A DNA stretch of 21,982 nt from Abiotrophia sp. HMSC24B09 (GCF_001815865.1 NZ_KV822213.1:12664-34645), one strand, 5' to 3'. Counted from the stretch's first letter, positions 1-9,500 are shown. Numbers and translations: made by a program. Notes: generated by a model from the sequence alone, not told the origin.

Positions 1-33
1 ATATATGATATAATGGGAAGTTTTCTTAGTTAG

Positions 34-62
34 AAAAATCGGCTGAGAATTAGCCTCAGCCG
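34..62 (-). terminator. Rho-independent terminator of dacA
   Basis: Arms CGGCTGAG (40-47) and CTCAGCCG (55-62) form a perfect 8-bp stem with a 7-base loop. Read on the minus strand the stem is followed by ATTTTT (39-34). It lies 10 bases past the end of dacA. The stem core CTGAG/CTCAG recurs in other terminators of the window. Confidence 0.85.
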
Positions 63-71
63 GTATAAGTC

Positions 72-1286
72 TTAGTTAAAGATCCCAAAGATACTGCGCA
101 TAAAGTTAGTAAATGGGTTGTTGCGGCGGTTAGGGAGATTCTCAACGTTTTCTTCCTTGCTGCCTGCTGCTTGAGCCTTGCTTGCTGCTTCTTCTGCAGC
201 CTTTTTAGCAGCTTGAGCTTCTTTCTCTGCTTGGGTTGGCAGGAGGTTGGTAGCCAAGCCTTCTAATTGATAGAGTTCAGGGTGCTTGTTCAAGCCGTCC
301 AAGAGAATCTTGGTTTCTTCATAAGAAGAGTAAGGTTCTTGAACCCCCATAACAACGGCAATCATCTTACGGCCATTTTCAGTAGTGGTAGTGACAAAGC
401 ACTTGCCGGCTTCATCCGTATAACCTGATTTCAGACCCGTCACGCCTGGACGGCCATATTGAGCCCCTTCAAGGAGCAAGTTGTTGTTGGCCATTTTAAT
501 TGGATGGTCGCTGTCTTTGGCCATGGTGTATTCACGGGCAGAAGACAGTTCTAGGATTTGTGGGTATTTTTCAGTGATGTATTGGGCCATCAGGGCAACA
601 TCAGCTGCAGACATCTTGTTCTGGCTGTCCTTGGTTGACCCTTCAATCCAGTAGCTTTCTGGTAGGTACTTGTTAGGCGCCCCAGATGTGGTGTAGAACT
701 CATAGTTCTCAATACCCCATTCATCTAGTTGGCGACGAATGGCAGCAACAGCTTCTTGTTCAGAACCGTAGATGTGAGACATCAAAAGGGTAGTCGCATC
801 GTTACCAGATGCTAACATAATCCCGTATAAGAGGTCTTGGACGGTGTATTCTGCATCGGTCACTAGGCCAGCATTAGATAATTCCGCATTGTCGGTGAAA
901 TCACGGACAATGGATTCAGGTGTCTTAATCTTATCGTCTAGTTTAATTTTGCCTTCCTCGATGGCTTTGTAGGTCAAGTAAACTGACATAATTTTGGACA
1001 TAGAAGCAATTGGATAAGGCTTATTCCCTTCACGTTCCATCAAGACCTTGTGGGTATCTTGGTCAATCACGACATAAGAACGGGTATCTTCGGTTAGGCT
1101 ATTTAATTCTTCAGGGTAGCCACTCGGCATGGTGAAGCTAGATGCTTGGCTGGCTTGAGTTTGGCTAAAATCCTTAGTTAAGTCTGGGGTTTTCTTTAGC
1201 TCTTGGGCCATAATAGGGCTAGCTAAACCTAGTAGGGTAGTGCTCGCTAGAGTGAGTAAAACGAGCTTAGTATGTAACTTGGTCAT
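72..1286 (-). CDS. dacA: D-alanyl-D-alanine carboxypeptidase (PBP5/DacA type)
   Basis: Low-molecular-weight penicillin-binding protein, 404 residues, that trims the terminal D-Ala of peptidoglycan stem pentapeptides outside the membrane. A signal peptide covers about residues 1-27 (hydrophobic core, cleavage likely after SPIMA). The peptidase S11 domain shows the active-site SxxK as S95-M-S-K98, the second motif SGN at 160-162, and the third motif as KSG at 286-288 where KTG is usual. A PBP5 C-terminal region and an Ala/Glu/Lys-rich linker follow, and the last ~15 residues (NPFTNFMRSIFGIFN) form a likely amphipathic membrane-anchoring helix, as in the family. The start is fixed by an AGGAGG site just upstream. 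It has its own promoter at 1324-1353, so it is probably not co-transcribed with the small gene upstream. The KSG variant may be functional; this is inferred, not shown. Confidence 0.95.
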   Translation of the reverse strand: MTKLHTKLVLLTLASTTLLGLASPIMAQELKKTPDLTKDFSQTQASQASSFTMPSGYPEELNSLTEDTRSYVVIDQDTHKVLMEREGNKPYPIASMSKIMSVYLTYKAIEEGKIKLDDKIKTPESIVRDFTDNAELSNAGLVTDAEYTVQDLLYGIMLASGNDATTLLMSHIYGSEQEAVAAIRRQLDEWGIENYEFYTTSGAPNKYLPESYWIEGSTKDSQNKMSAADVALMAQYITEKYPQILELSSAREYTMAKDSDHPIKMANNNLLLEGAQYGRPGVTGLKSGYTDEAGKCFVTTTTENGRKMIAVVMGVQEPYSSYEETKILLDGLNKHPELYQLEGLATNLLPTQAEKEAQAAKKAAEEAASKAQAAGSKEENVENLPNRRNNPFTNFMRSIFGIFN

Positions 1287-1323
1287 CGAGTCTAATCCTC
1301 CTGTTATTTGGACCTATATAGTC

Positions 1324-1353
1324 ATTGTATCAGAAAAAAGAAGCATATGCCAA
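1324..1353 (-). promoter_or_regulatory. sigma-A-type promoter of dacA
   Basis: On the minus strand TTGGCA (1353-1348) and TACAAT (1329-1324) are separated by 18 bases, about 40 bases before the dacA start codon. It was identified by eye from consensus similarity only. Confidence 0.6.
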
Positions 1354-1387
1354 TAAATTTAGCCCATATTTCCTATTAGATAGGCAA

Positions 1388-1687
1388 TTAGAAGAGTTCT
1401 TCCGGGGCTATACCGGCTTCCAAGGCAGTCAGATTGGCTGGATCCAGGTGAATGAGGGCCTGGATTTGGCCTTGCGCATCCAAACCTAGCACGGCTAAAC
1501 CGTCTTGGCTCCCTTCAAAGTCAAGTTGGGCTTGCCAACCGGCCTGGCTCATGTAGGTCATAAGCCTTTGGGACCAGTATTGACGTCGGGCCAAGTAGCG
1601 CTCGACTTCTTGCCGGGGAATCCAGTAATTGTCAATCAGCACAGTGGCTGCTAGGCGAAATCCCTTGGTAAGATGAGGGTTAGGCAT
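1388..1687 (-). CDS. Small hypothetical protein
   Basis: A 99-residue protein that I do not recognise. The coding call rests on a good AAGGAG ribosome binding site seven bases before the ATG, placement in an otherwise empty interval, and a globular composition rich in Leu, Ala and Gln with aromatic residues. There is no signal peptide or membrane segment. The N-terminal half is predicted helical and charged (RQEVERYLARRQYWSQ), and the C-terminal half looks like alternating strand and helix ending in PEELF. A minus-strand TATACT (1725-1720) could be its -10 box, but no convincing -35 was found. No terminator separates it from dacA, so read-through is possible. Function unknown. Confidence 0.7.
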   Translation of the reverse strand: MPNPHLTKGFRLAATVLIDNYWIPRQEVERYLARRQYWSQRLMTYMSQAGWQAQLDFEGSQDGLAVLGLDAQGQIQALIHLDPANLTALEAGIAPEELF

Positions 1688-1774
1688 GGATATGGCTCCT
1701 TTTCGGGGTGTACTTTCATAGTATAGCTAATAATTGCGAAGATTTTGTGAAGATAGCTAAAATACTAGTGGGGA

Positions 1775-1803
1775 TTGTTATTTTTCAGCTCAGATGGTAT
1801 AAC
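1775..1803 (+). promoter_or_regulatory. sigma-A-type promoter of the FUSC-like gene
   Basis: TTGTTA (1775-1780), a 17-base spacer and TATAAC (1798-1803), 36 bases before the ATG at 1840. The hexamers match consensus well. Confidence 0.7.
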
Positions 1804-1839
1804 AATAGAAGAAAAAGATAAGGGAAGGGAGGGGGCGCC

Positions 1840-2820
1840 ATGTCCCTGCCATTACGAACTGCTAAATATACCCTGGCTGTCTTAGCGGCGGCGCTGACCG
1901 CTCAGGCGCTGGGGCTCTTGAATCCGATGACGGCGGGGGTCATTGCCCTCTTGAGCTTGTCGGATACGCGCCGGACCACACTTAAGTTGGCCCAGGAGCG
2001 TCTAGTGTCCATGGTAGTGGCCTTGGCCCTGGCTTGGTTGCTCTTTGCTGGTCTGGGCTTCAACATGCTTAGTCTAGCCCTCTTCCTGATCATCTATGTA
2101 CCCCTCAGCTATCGGCTCCAACTCATGTCGGGTCTAGTGGCTAGCACGGTCCTCGTCACCCAACTCTTAGGTTGGCAGTCGTTAGCTGCCTCTTATTGGC
2201 TCAATCAAGTGGGGCTCTTTGCCATTGGGGCAGGGCTAGCCCTAGCCTTTAATAGCTATATGCCTTCCAAAGAAGACCTGATTCTGGCCCACAGGGCGCG
2301 CATCGAAGAACAGTTACGCCAGTTGCTTTTGACTATTCATGATTCTTTGCGACAACCCCAAGCTAGACGGGGCGTGGACTTAGCCGCCTTAGTGGCCCTT
2401 AATCAGGAACTGGAGGCAGCCCTGACAACGGTCTTGGCTGAGCGTGACAACCGCCTCTTCAAGCAGACCAATTATGATGTCCACTATGTCGAAATGCGTC
2501 AGGCTCAGGCCCAACTTTTGGAGCAGATGATGACCACCTTGCCTGACTGCTTCTTAGAGAGCGAAGAAAGCAAGGTCTTGGCCGGTATTTTTTATCTGAC
2601 GGCTAGCCAGTTGGAAACGGCCAATCCAGGTACCTATCTTATGGCCGATATCCAGGCCTTGCTAGCTTATTATCGGGAGCGACCTTTGCCAGTCAGCCGG
2701 CAGGAGTTCGAGAATCGTGCCCGACTCTTCCAACTCTTGAATGACCTGAGTCGCTTTATCGCTCTTAAGGTAGCCTTCTACCAGACCTATGCCCAAGATT
2801 GGCAAATCGACCGGGACTAG
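1840..2820 (+). CDS. FUSC / aromatic acid exporter family membrane protein
   Basis: A 326-residue inner-membrane protein. The N-terminal ~140 residues hold four to five hydrophobic segments (about 10-30, 52-70, 74-90, 96-112 and 120-138) with the short loop SDTRRTTLKLAQERL between the first pair. This matches the half-size FUSC-like module of the DUF939/ArAE_1 family found in Firmicutes. The C-terminal ~180 residues are soluble and helical, rich in Gln, Leu and Glu, consistent with the family's cytoplasmic C-terminal domain. The family is annotated as aromatic acid exporter by distant similarity; substrate and transport activity are unproven here. The start has a strong GGGAGGG site. It has its own promoter and lies just before the thrS transcription unit. 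A 7-bp hairpin (2822-2838) after the stop has no T run, so termination is uncertain. Confidence 0.85.
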   Translation: MSLPLRTAKYTLAVLAAALTAQALGLLNPMTAGVIALLSLSDTRRTTLKLAQERLVSMVVALALAWLLFAGLGFNMLSLALFLIIYVPLSYRLQLMSGLVASTVLVTQLLGWQSLAASYWLNQVGLFAIGAGLALAFNSYMPSKEDLILAHRARIEEQLRQLLLTIHDSLRQPQARRGVDLAALVALNQELEAALTTVLAERDNRLFKQTNYDVHYVEMRQAQAQLLEQMMTTLPDCFLESEESKVLAGIFYLTASQLETANPGTYLMADIQALLAYYRERPLPVSRQEFENRARLFQLLNDLSRFIALKVAFYQTYAQDWQIDRD

Positions 2821-2823
2821 GGC

Positions 2824-2852
2824 TTGAATTCTTCAAGCAAAAGTGGTATAAC
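2824..2852 (+). promoter_or_regulatory. Promoter of the T-box/thrS unit
   Basis: TTGAAT (2824-2829), a 17-base spacer and TATAAC (2847-2852), placed right before the T-box leader. The -35 sits inside the perfect hairpin GCTTGAA/TTCAAGC (2822-2838). Confidence 0.75.
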
Positions 2853-2859
2853 ATATCTA

Positions 2860-3126
2860 GAATCTTAATCGAGAGTGAAGCCATGAGTGGCTAGTCGCGT
2901 GCACAAGAGAGGGATGGGTTGGTGCAACATCCTGGCGCTATAGTTGCTTACCTCTTCACTGATTCTTGACCTAAGGGCAATAATTAGCCTGTTAAGTCAA
3001 GACGGTTGCTCCCGTTACCAGCACCAAGAGGCTTTTGCCAGTGGCAGAAGCAAATTTGGGTGGAACCACGTTATCAACGTCCCATTGACTCTGTGTCGCA
3101 ATACCAGAGTCAATGGGATTTTTTAT
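2860..3126 (+). promoter_or_regulatory. Threonine T-box leader (tRNA-Thr sensing riboswitch)
   Basis: This leader fills most of the 361-base gap before thrS. Stem I is closed by AGTGAAG (2874-2880) with CTTCACT (2954-2960), and the Thr specifier codon ACC (2950-2952) sits just inside its 3' side, where specifiers normally lie. An AGAGA-type AG bulge occurs near 2906. The conserved T-box TGGGTGGAACCACG is at 3057-3070. The antiterminator pairs GGG (3058-3060) with CCC (3081-3083) and ACGTT (3068-3072) with AACGT (3076-3080), leaving the GGAACC bulge to bind the uncharged tRNA acceptor end. The competing terminator follows. Uncharged tRNA-Thr is expected to stabilise antitermination and raise thrS expression. 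A short open frame inside this leader is spurious. Confidence 0.95.
3081..3125 (+). terminator. T-box regulated terminator before thrS
   Basis: Perfect 13-bp stem CCCATTGACTCTG (3081-3093) with CAGAGTCAATGGG (3105-3117), an 11-base loop, and a run of T from 3119. Its 5' arm overlaps the 3' arm of the antiterminator (CCC, 3081-3083), which gives the mutually exclusive switch. Confidence 0.93.
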
Positions 3127-3181
3127 TTCCAATGATTAAGACTGTCGACCAAGCACTATTATCCAATGAGGAGGAACTATT

Positions 3182-5125
3182 ATGTCTCAAATCGCCTTAA
3201 CTTTCCCAGACGGCAGTGTCCGTCACTATGGCAAGGGTGTCACTGTCGATCAAGTGGCCGCTAGCATCGGCTCTTCTTTAGCCAAAGCAACCTTAGCCGG
3301 CAAATTCCAAGGTCAATTAGTTGACCACGACCGGCCCTTGGAAGCTGACGGGACCATTGAAATCATCACCGACAAGAGCCCGGAAGCCTTAGAAATTATG
3401 CGCCACTCAACCGCACACTTGATGGCTCACGCCTTAACTCGCCTCTATCCTGGTATTCATTTTGGGTTGGTGCCAGCTATTGAATCAGGCTTCTACTACG
3501 ATACTGACAAGGAAGTTCAATTAACTGAAGACGACCTACCTGCAGTTGAGAAGGAAATGAAGAAAATTATCAGCCAGAACTACCCAATTGTAAGACGGGA
3601 AGTATCTCGCGCTGAGGCCTTGGAACTCTTCAAGCACGACCCTTATAAGGTCGAATTGATCACAGACCTACCAGCAGATGAAGTCATCACTGTCTACCAA
3701 CAAGAAGACTTTACTGACCTCTGCCGTGGGATTCATGTTCCATCAACAGGCAAGATTAAGGTCTTCAAGCTGCTGAGCTTGGCTGGGGCTTACTGGCGTG
3801 GGAACTCTGACAACAAGATGATGCAACGGGTTTACGGGACGGCCTTCTTCAAGCAAGCTGACCTAGATGAATTCTTGCGCCTACGCCAAGAAGCGAAGGA
3901 ACGTGACCACCGTAAATTAGGGAAAGAACTGGGTATCTTCATGGTATCTAAGGAAGTAGGCTCTGGTTTACCATTCTGGTTACCAAAAGGGGCAACCATC
4001 CGTCGTGTGATCGAACGTTATATCATGGACAAGGAAATCAGCCTAGGCTATGACCACGTTTATACCCCAATCATGGCCAAGGTAGACCTCTATCAAACAT
4101 CTGGCCACTGGGCTCACTACAAGGACGACATGTTCCCACCAATGGACATGGGCGACGGCGAAATGCTTGTCTTGCGGCCAATGAACTGCCCACACCACAT
4201 GATGATTTATAAGAATGACATCCATTCCTACCGCGAATTGCCAATCCGGATTGCAGAATTAGGTATGATGCACCGTTATGAGAAATCAGGTGCCCTATCT
4301 GGTTTACAACGGGTTCGTGAAATGACCCTGAACGACGCTCATATCTTCGTGCGTCCTGACCAAATCAAGGAAGAATTCATCCGCGTGCTAGACTTGATTA
4401 AGGCGGTTTACCATGACTTTGGGATTACAGACTACCGCTTCCGTCTCAGCTACCGTGACCCAGAAAACAAAGAGAAATACTTTGACGACGATGCAATGTG
4501 GGAAAAGGCGCAAGCTATGCTTAAGGAAGCCATGGATGAGTTGGGCTTAGACTACTTCGAAGCCATCGGGGAAGCGGCCTTCTACGGACCTAAATTGGAC
4601 ATTCAATTCAAGACTGCTATTGGCTTGGAAGAAACCATGTCTACCATTCAGTTGGACTTCCTCTTACCAGAACGCTTCGACCTGACTTATGTTGGGGAAG
4701 ATGGGCAAGATAACCACCGTCCAGTGGTCATCCACCGTGGGGTTGTGTCTACCATGGAACGGTTTGTGGCTTACTTAATCGAAGAGTACAAGGGAGCCTT
4801 TCCAACTTGGTTGGCGCCCGTTCAAGTGGCCCTCTTGCCAGTTAGCCTAGAGGCTCACAGTGACCGCGTTCAAGAAATCTATGAAGACTTGAAGGCCAAA
4901 GGTTTCCGTGTGGATATGGACTTGCGTAATGAGAAGTTGGGTTACAAGATTCGCTCCGCTCAAACAGCGAAGATTCCTTACCAAATTGTTATTGGGGACC
5001 AAGAAGTGTCTGAAGGCACGGTTAACGTCCGCCACTACGGTTCTGCCAAGTCAGAAAGCTACAGCTATGACGACTTTGTCCGCCTCTTAAGCGAGGACGT
5101 CGCTAACAAGAGCCGTCTTAACTAA
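3182..5125 (+). CDS. thrS: Threonyl-tRNA synthetase
   Basis: Class II synthetase that charges tRNA-Thr, 647 residues, the usual full length. An N-terminal TGS domain covers about residues 1-62. The editing (SAD) domain carries H75-STA-H79 and C181-RGI-H185, which correspond to the zinc-like/editing pocket that clears Ser-tRNA-Thr. In the catalytic core MNCPHH supplies C336, and H387 and H518 complete the zinc site that recognises threonine. The motif 2 region is [18 protein letters not shown] and motif 3 lies near [14 protein letters not shown]. The C-terminal anticodon-binding domain runs from about 545 to the end. The ATG follows GAGGAGGAA at a normal distance. It is controlled by the upstream threonine T-box and ends at a strong terminator, so it is a single-gene unit. 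Confidence 0.98.
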   Translation: MSQIALTFPDGSVRHYGKGVTVDQVAASIGSSLAKATLAGKFQGQLVDHDRPLEADGTIEIITDKSPEALEIMRHSTAHLMAHALTRLYPGIHFGLVPAIESGFYYDTDKEVQLTEDDLPAVEKEMKKIISQNYPIVRREVSRAEALELFKHDPYKVELITDLPADEVITVYQQEDFTDLCRGIHVPSTGKIKVFKLLSLAGAYWRGNSDNKMMQRVYGTAFFKQADLDEFLRLRQEAKERDHRKLGKELGIFMVSKEVGSGLPFWLPKGATIRRVIERYIMDKEISLGYDHVYTPIMAKVDLYQTSGHWAHYKDDMFPPMDMGDGEMLVLRPMNCPHHMMIYKNDIHSYRELPIRIAELGMMHRYEKSGALSGLQRVREMTLNDAHIFVRPDQIKEEFIRVLDLIKAVYHDFGITDYRFRLSYRDPENKEKYFDDDAMWEKAQAMLKEAMDELGLDYFEAIGEAAFYGPKLDIQFKTAIGLEETMSTIQLDFLLPERFDLTYVGEDGQDNHRPVVIHRGVVSTMERFVAYLIEEYKGAFPTWLAPVQVALLPVSLEAHSDRVQEIYEDLKAKGFRVDMDLRNEKLGYKIRSAQTAKIPYQIVIGDQEVSEGTVNVRHYGSAKSESYSYDDFVRLLSEDVANKSRLN

Positions 5126-5148
5126 TAGGTATTGAATAAATAGAAAAG

Positions 5149-5198
5149 GGCTAGATCCTGCCTGCCGTCCTAGGGGACGAGGTAGAATCTAGCCTTTT
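5149..5198 (+). terminator. Terminator of thrS
   Basis: Long hairpin with outer stem GGCTAGAT (5149-5156) and ATCTAGCC (5187-5194), inner pairing CTGCCT/AGGTAG and GTCC/GGAC, then TTTT. It begins the 301-base gap after thrS. The rest of the gap holds the inverted repeat at 5265-5300 and the promoter at 5355-5384. No gene is evident in it. Confidence 0.85.
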
Positions 5199-5264
5199 GG
5201 CTTTTATCACGGGAAAGCCAAACACAACTTGTGTCTGATAGAGCACGTAAATTTGCTGGCTCAT

Positions 5265-5300
5265 ACCCTATCTATCAATAGATAGATTGATAGATAGGGT
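5265..5300. repeat. Perfect 14-bp inverted repeat, function unknown
   Basis: ACCCTATCTATCAA (5265-5278) and TTGATAGATAGGGT (5287-5300) are perfect inverted copies around the 8-base spacer TAGATAGA. The GATA/TATC tetramer repeats through the element. No T run follows on either strand, so it is not a normal terminator. It lies 55 bases upstream of the -35 of the Wzy-like gene, where an operator or mRNA structure could act. Confidence 0.85.
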
Positions 5301-5354
5301 GGCAGATGCAACTAGAAGAGATCATGCTAAAGACAGACTTTGCTTATGGCATGA

Positions 5355-5384
5355 TTGGAAATTTTCGGCCAAATAGGGTAAAAT
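5355..5384 (+). promoter_or_regulatory. Promoter of the Wzy/O-antigen-ligase-like gene
   Basis: TTGGAA (5355-5360), an 18-base spacer and TAAAAT (5379-5384), 42 bases before the ATG at 5427. Confidence 0.6.
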
Positions 5385-5426
5385 AAGAAGGTAATAATTG
5401 ACCCTGATCAACGAGGAGTAGCTTAT

Positions 5427-6659
5427 ATGGAAACTACTGAAAGCAAGCAGGCGACACGGCCAACGTTCCGCGATCTAATGTCGCAGCCTGCACTCATTAT
5501 GACTTATGTAAGTATCTTAATTCTTTTTCCTTTTTATATTAGTGTGCCAGCGGCGGTAATAGCCGTGGGCTTGATTTTCTGGAAGTACCGGCGACGTTTA
5601 TGGAAGATTGCCCTAGGAACAGGCTGGTTCGGCGCGGGCGCGATTTTTAGCTTTATCATAGCCTTCGCCAACCGCAATCAGTATGGCATCTGGGCGGCAC
5701 TAGGCTTTATCCTAGTTTGGACCTTCTTCCGGATTTATCGTAGTTTTGTAACACCAGACCTACTGATAAAAATGCTCAATATCATTGGCTTAGGTAGCAT
5801 TGGAACTAGTCTCTATGCTATCTATCACTACCAAGTCTTTATTGCTAGTCATGGTCTCCCCCTGGACTATATTGTGCGGGATCCTAACCCCCAACACCGG
5901 GCCATGTCAACCCTCTTTAATGCCAACTATTATGGGCTCTTCTGTATTTTTGCCCTCTTGGTGGGGGCCTACCTCTTTGTCAAGGCAGACACTAAGAAGG
6001 CCAAGGTCTGGTATGGTCTTAGCATGGTCTTGAATGTGGTCGGCATTTTGCTGACCGCCTCCCGCATGGCCTTACCTGCCCTGGTAGTGGGAACCATCAC
6101 CTTTGTTTTCTTCATTAATCGCCGATTGGTCTTGTGGCTAGGAGGGATTGGGTTAGCAGGGGCCTGTCTGGTCTTCTTCTTCCCGGAACTCTTGGCGCGC
6201 TTTACCTCGGCTTCCTTCTCTCATAGCTTAGAAGAGCGGGAAATGATTTGGCGGGCGGCCTGGGGCATCTTCACCGATTATCCTTTAACAGGTCGGGGAC
6301 CTATGTCCTACTTCAGTTTCTTCTATCTCTATGGTGGTAAGGGACAACCTCATGCCCATCAGATTTTCCTAGAGTTCCTCTCTTCTTATGGTCTCTATGG
6401 GACGGCAATCTACTTGATTGGGACGGTTGGCTACTTCCGTGAACGGGTGGCCCTCTGGTTCAAACCAGAAGTTCAAGCTGAGATTGGGCTAGTGACCGCC
6501 ATGATTGTCACCGTCTTGGTCCATGGCCTCAGTGACGTTGCGGTCATGTGGTTACAGACTGGCTATATCTTCCTCTTCATTGTGACTTGTCCAGTGGCAG
6601 TTTGGGAAGCCTTAGCTTCTTATCGGTCAGAAGACGGCTATCTAAAAATTAAATCATAA
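5427..6659 (+). CDS. O-antigen ligase / Wzy-like polymerase family membrane protein
   Basis: A 410-residue polytopic membrane protein with about ten hydrophobic segments. The C-terminal half carries the Wzy_C-type signature: a TASRMA stretch at the end of one helix, the extracytoplasmic loop with WGIFTDYPLTGRGPMSYF, and HAHQIFLEFLSSYGLYG. In that loop the Gly/Arg and His residues are typical of O-antigen ligases and polysaccharide polymerases, which join polyprenyl-linked or lipid-linked glycans at the outer face of the membrane. In Gram-positives such proteins act in teichoic acid, capsule or glycan assembly, but no other polysaccharide gene is nearby, so substrate and role are open. A GAGGAG site precedes the ATG. 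It has its own promoter and terminator, giving a monocistronic unit between thrS and groESL. Confidence 0.85.
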   Translation: METTESKQATRPTFRDLMSQPALIMTYVSILILFPFYISVPAAVIAVGLIFWKYRRRLWKIALGTGWFGAGAIFSFIIAFANRNQYGIWAALGFILVWTFFRIYRSFVTPDLLIKMLNIIGLGSIGTSLYAIYHYQVFIASHGLPLDYIVRDPNPQHRAMSTLFNANYYGLFCIFALLVGAYLFVKADTKKAKVWYGLSMVLNVVGILLTASRMALPALVVGTITFVFFINRRLVLWLGGIGLAGACLVFFFPELLARFTSASFSHSLEEREMIWRAAWGIFTDYPLTGRGPMSYFSFFYLYGGKGQPHAHQIFLEFLSSYGLYGTAIYLIGTVGYFRERVALWFKPEVQAEIGLVTAMIVTVLVHGLSDVAVMWLQTGYIFLFIVTCPVAVWEALASYRSEDGYLKIKS

Positions 6660-6664
6660 GTTTC

Positions 6665-6694
6665 AAAAAGCAAGTGCCTATCACTTGCTTTTTT
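6665..6694 (+). terminator. Terminator of the Wzy-like gene
   Basis: GCAAGTG (6670-6676) pairs with CACTTGC (6682-6688), extended by A/T pairs, with a 5-base loop, and is followed by six T. Its 3' arm supplies the likely groES -35. Confidence 0.85.
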
Positions 6695-6713
6695 GACTAT
6701 TTTAGACTATTAT
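6685..6713 (+). promoter_or_regulatory. Probable groES-groEL promoter
   Basis: TTGCTT (6685-6690), a 17-base spacer and TATTAT (6708-6713), which puts the start of transcription just before the CIRCE element. A second TTGACT (6693-6698) is a better -35 but has no -10 at an allowed distance. The -35 overlaps the preceding terminator, so the assignment is tentative. Confidence 0.5.
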
Positions 6714-6723
6714 AAAAGAGTGG

Positions 6724-6750
6724 TTAGCACTTGAGGTGTTTGAGTGCTAA
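6724..6750. promoter_or_regulatory. CIRCE element (HrcA operator)
   Basis: TTAGCACTT (6724-6732), a 9-base spacer and GAGTGCTAA (6742-6750). This matches the CIRCE consensus TTAGCACTC-N9-GAGTGCTAA with one mismatch in the left arm. It is the binding site of the heat-shock repressor HrcA, placed between promoter and groES as in other Firmicutes. No CtsR-type heptad repeat was seen alongside. Confidence 0.97.
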
Positions 6751-6776
6751 GTTTCAGAATGAATGGAGGAAATCCC

Positions 6777-7043
6777 ATGTTAAAACCATTAGGCAAACGA
6801 CTGGTAATTGAAGTAGCCCCAGCAGAAGAAAAAAGCCTCGGAGGCTTGATCTTATCTAGCGCCGCCCAAGAAAAACAAGAGACCGGGACGGTCCTAGCAG
6901 TCAGCAAGGAAGTAGCAAGCGCTGGCGAAGTCGCAGTCGGCGACCGCGTTGTCTTTGAATCTTATGCAGGCGTGACCGTTAAGCAAGACGGCCAAGAATA
7001 TTTAGTAATTGAATTAGACCATGTCTTGGCCGTTTTAGGCTAA
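6777..7043 (+). CDS. groES: Co-chaperonin GroES (Hsp10)
   Basis: An 88-residue heptameric lid of the GroEL folding chamber, slightly shorter than the common 94-97 residues. It begins MLKPLGKRLVIEV, shows the mobile loop around residues 16-32 (EEKSLGGLILSSAAQEK) that docks on GroEL, and ends in the usual beta-barrel with DHVLAVLG. The start is ATG 6777, eight bases after GGAGG. A longer in-frame reading from GTG 6744 would begin inside the CIRCE operator and lacks a ribosome binding site, so it is rejected. groEL follows after 35 bases and is surely co-transcribed under HrcA/CIRCE heat-shock control. Confidence 0.97.
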   Translation: MLKPLGKRLVIEVAPAEEKSLGGLILSSAAQEKQETGTVLAVSKEVASAGEVAVGDRVVFESYAGVTVKQDGQEYLVIELDHVLAVLG

Positions 7044-7072
7044 GCACAAGGCAAAGAATAGAAAAGGAGTGA

Positions 7073-8698
<1,626 letters not shown>

Positions 8699-8705
8699 TA
8701 AATTT

Positions 8706-8732
8706 GGCTGAGACCTTGGTCTCAGCCTTTTT
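8706..8732 (+). terminator. Terminator of groESL
   Basis: Perfect GGCTGAGACC (8706-8715) and GGTCTCAGCC (8718-8727) followed by TTTTT. It shares the CTGAG/CTCAG core seen in other terminators of the window. Confidence 0.95.
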
Positions 8733-8793
8733 GTTATATAAAAGGCTGAGGGTGTGCTAGACTGAGAGTAACAAGTGTGGAGGAGGGATTTTG

Positions 8794-9486
8794 ATGACCC
8801 TAGTGCAGGCTTCATTTTTGGCAGGTCTTTTTGGGGCTCTGGCCTGGTTGGTGGGCGATATATTACTAGTAGGTTTTGCGCCGGTGACTGAAGAAGACTT
8901 GGTCCGCTACCAAGCAGGGGGTGTGACCAATTTACGCCTGGCTCTTTATATGAGATCAGGGACCGACCGTCGTTTACGCTGGGGTGTTTGGCTGGCCCAA
9001 TTTTCTATTTGGCTACCGCTTCTAAGTCTCTATGGCCTCTGGCAAATGGCCCAACCAGTAAGGGGCTTGGCCTGGGCGGGACTGCTTTGTCTCCTGATCG
9101 GCTTCAGCCTGTCCCCTTTGGCTCATGGGGCTTTCTATGTGCTAGCCATTCTAGGCAAGGCTTATTGTCAGGATTACGCAGAAGCGGGAAAGGCCAATAA
9201 ATTTTTGGTAGAGGCGCTTAATCAGGCCAATCACTTACTCAATGTGACCTGGCTGTCGGCCATTGTAATAACCTACTTGGGTTGGGCTCTGTATGGCCTG
9301 GCCATTGTGACTGGGCAGACCCAGTGGCCGACTTACTTTCTATTAGCCACCCCGCTGGTGACCACACCAATCTGGCTGGGCCTTAGCCATTATGTCATCC
9401 GCCGGTGGACGCCCCTCTTTAATGGTGCTGCCCTTAACTTAGCCTGGGTTAGTTTTTACGTCCTGGCTTTATGGCTAGTCACTTAA
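8794..9486 (+). CDS. Polytopic membrane protein of unknown function
   Basis: A 230-residue protein with about six to seven hydrophobic segments separated by short loops. The longest loop (about residues 30-60, TEEDLVRYQAGGVTNLRL) is charged, and a second hydrophilic loop near 125-145 contains YCQDYAEAGKANKF. The N-terminal LVGDILL with an Asp in the first helix and the overall plan recall the DUF6796-type membrane proteins of Firmicutes, but I cannot assign it firmly. ATG 8794 is chosen over the TTG three bases before it because the GGAGGAGG site is then at normal spacing. It is a single gene, with the groESL terminator upstream and a shared bidirectional terminator with uvrC downstream. I did not find a clear promoter, so limited read-through from groEL is possible. 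Confidence 0.8.
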   Translation: MTLVQASFLAGLFGALAWLVGDILLVGFAPVTEEDLVRYQAGGVTNLRLALYMRSGTDRRLRWGVWLAQFSIWLPLLSLYGLWQMAQPVRGLAWAGLLCLLIGFSLSPLAHGAFYVLAILGKAYCQDYAEAGKANKFLVEALNQANHLLNVTWLSAIVITYLGWALYGLAIVTGQTQWPTYFLLATPLVTTPIWLGLSHYVIRRWTPLFNGAALNLAWVSFYVLALWLVT

Positions 9487-9500
9487 AATCATAGTATGCA

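Noticed and set aside
1..20. TATAAT near the window edge (9-14)
   Set aside because: No gene to the right on the plus strand and too little upstream sequence to judge a promoter.
2944..3200. Short plus-strand open frames of 63-64 codons before thrS
   Set aside because: They lie within the T-box leader and terminator and have no ribosome binding sites.
5306..5386. 26-codon frame between the inverted repeat and the Wzy-like gene
   Set aside because: No ribosome binding site, and it runs through the promoter at 5355-5384.
6744..6776. N-terminal extension of GroES from GTG 6744
   Set aside because: It starts inside the CIRCE operator and has no ribosome binding site; GGAGG and the conserved MLKPLG start fit ATG 6777.
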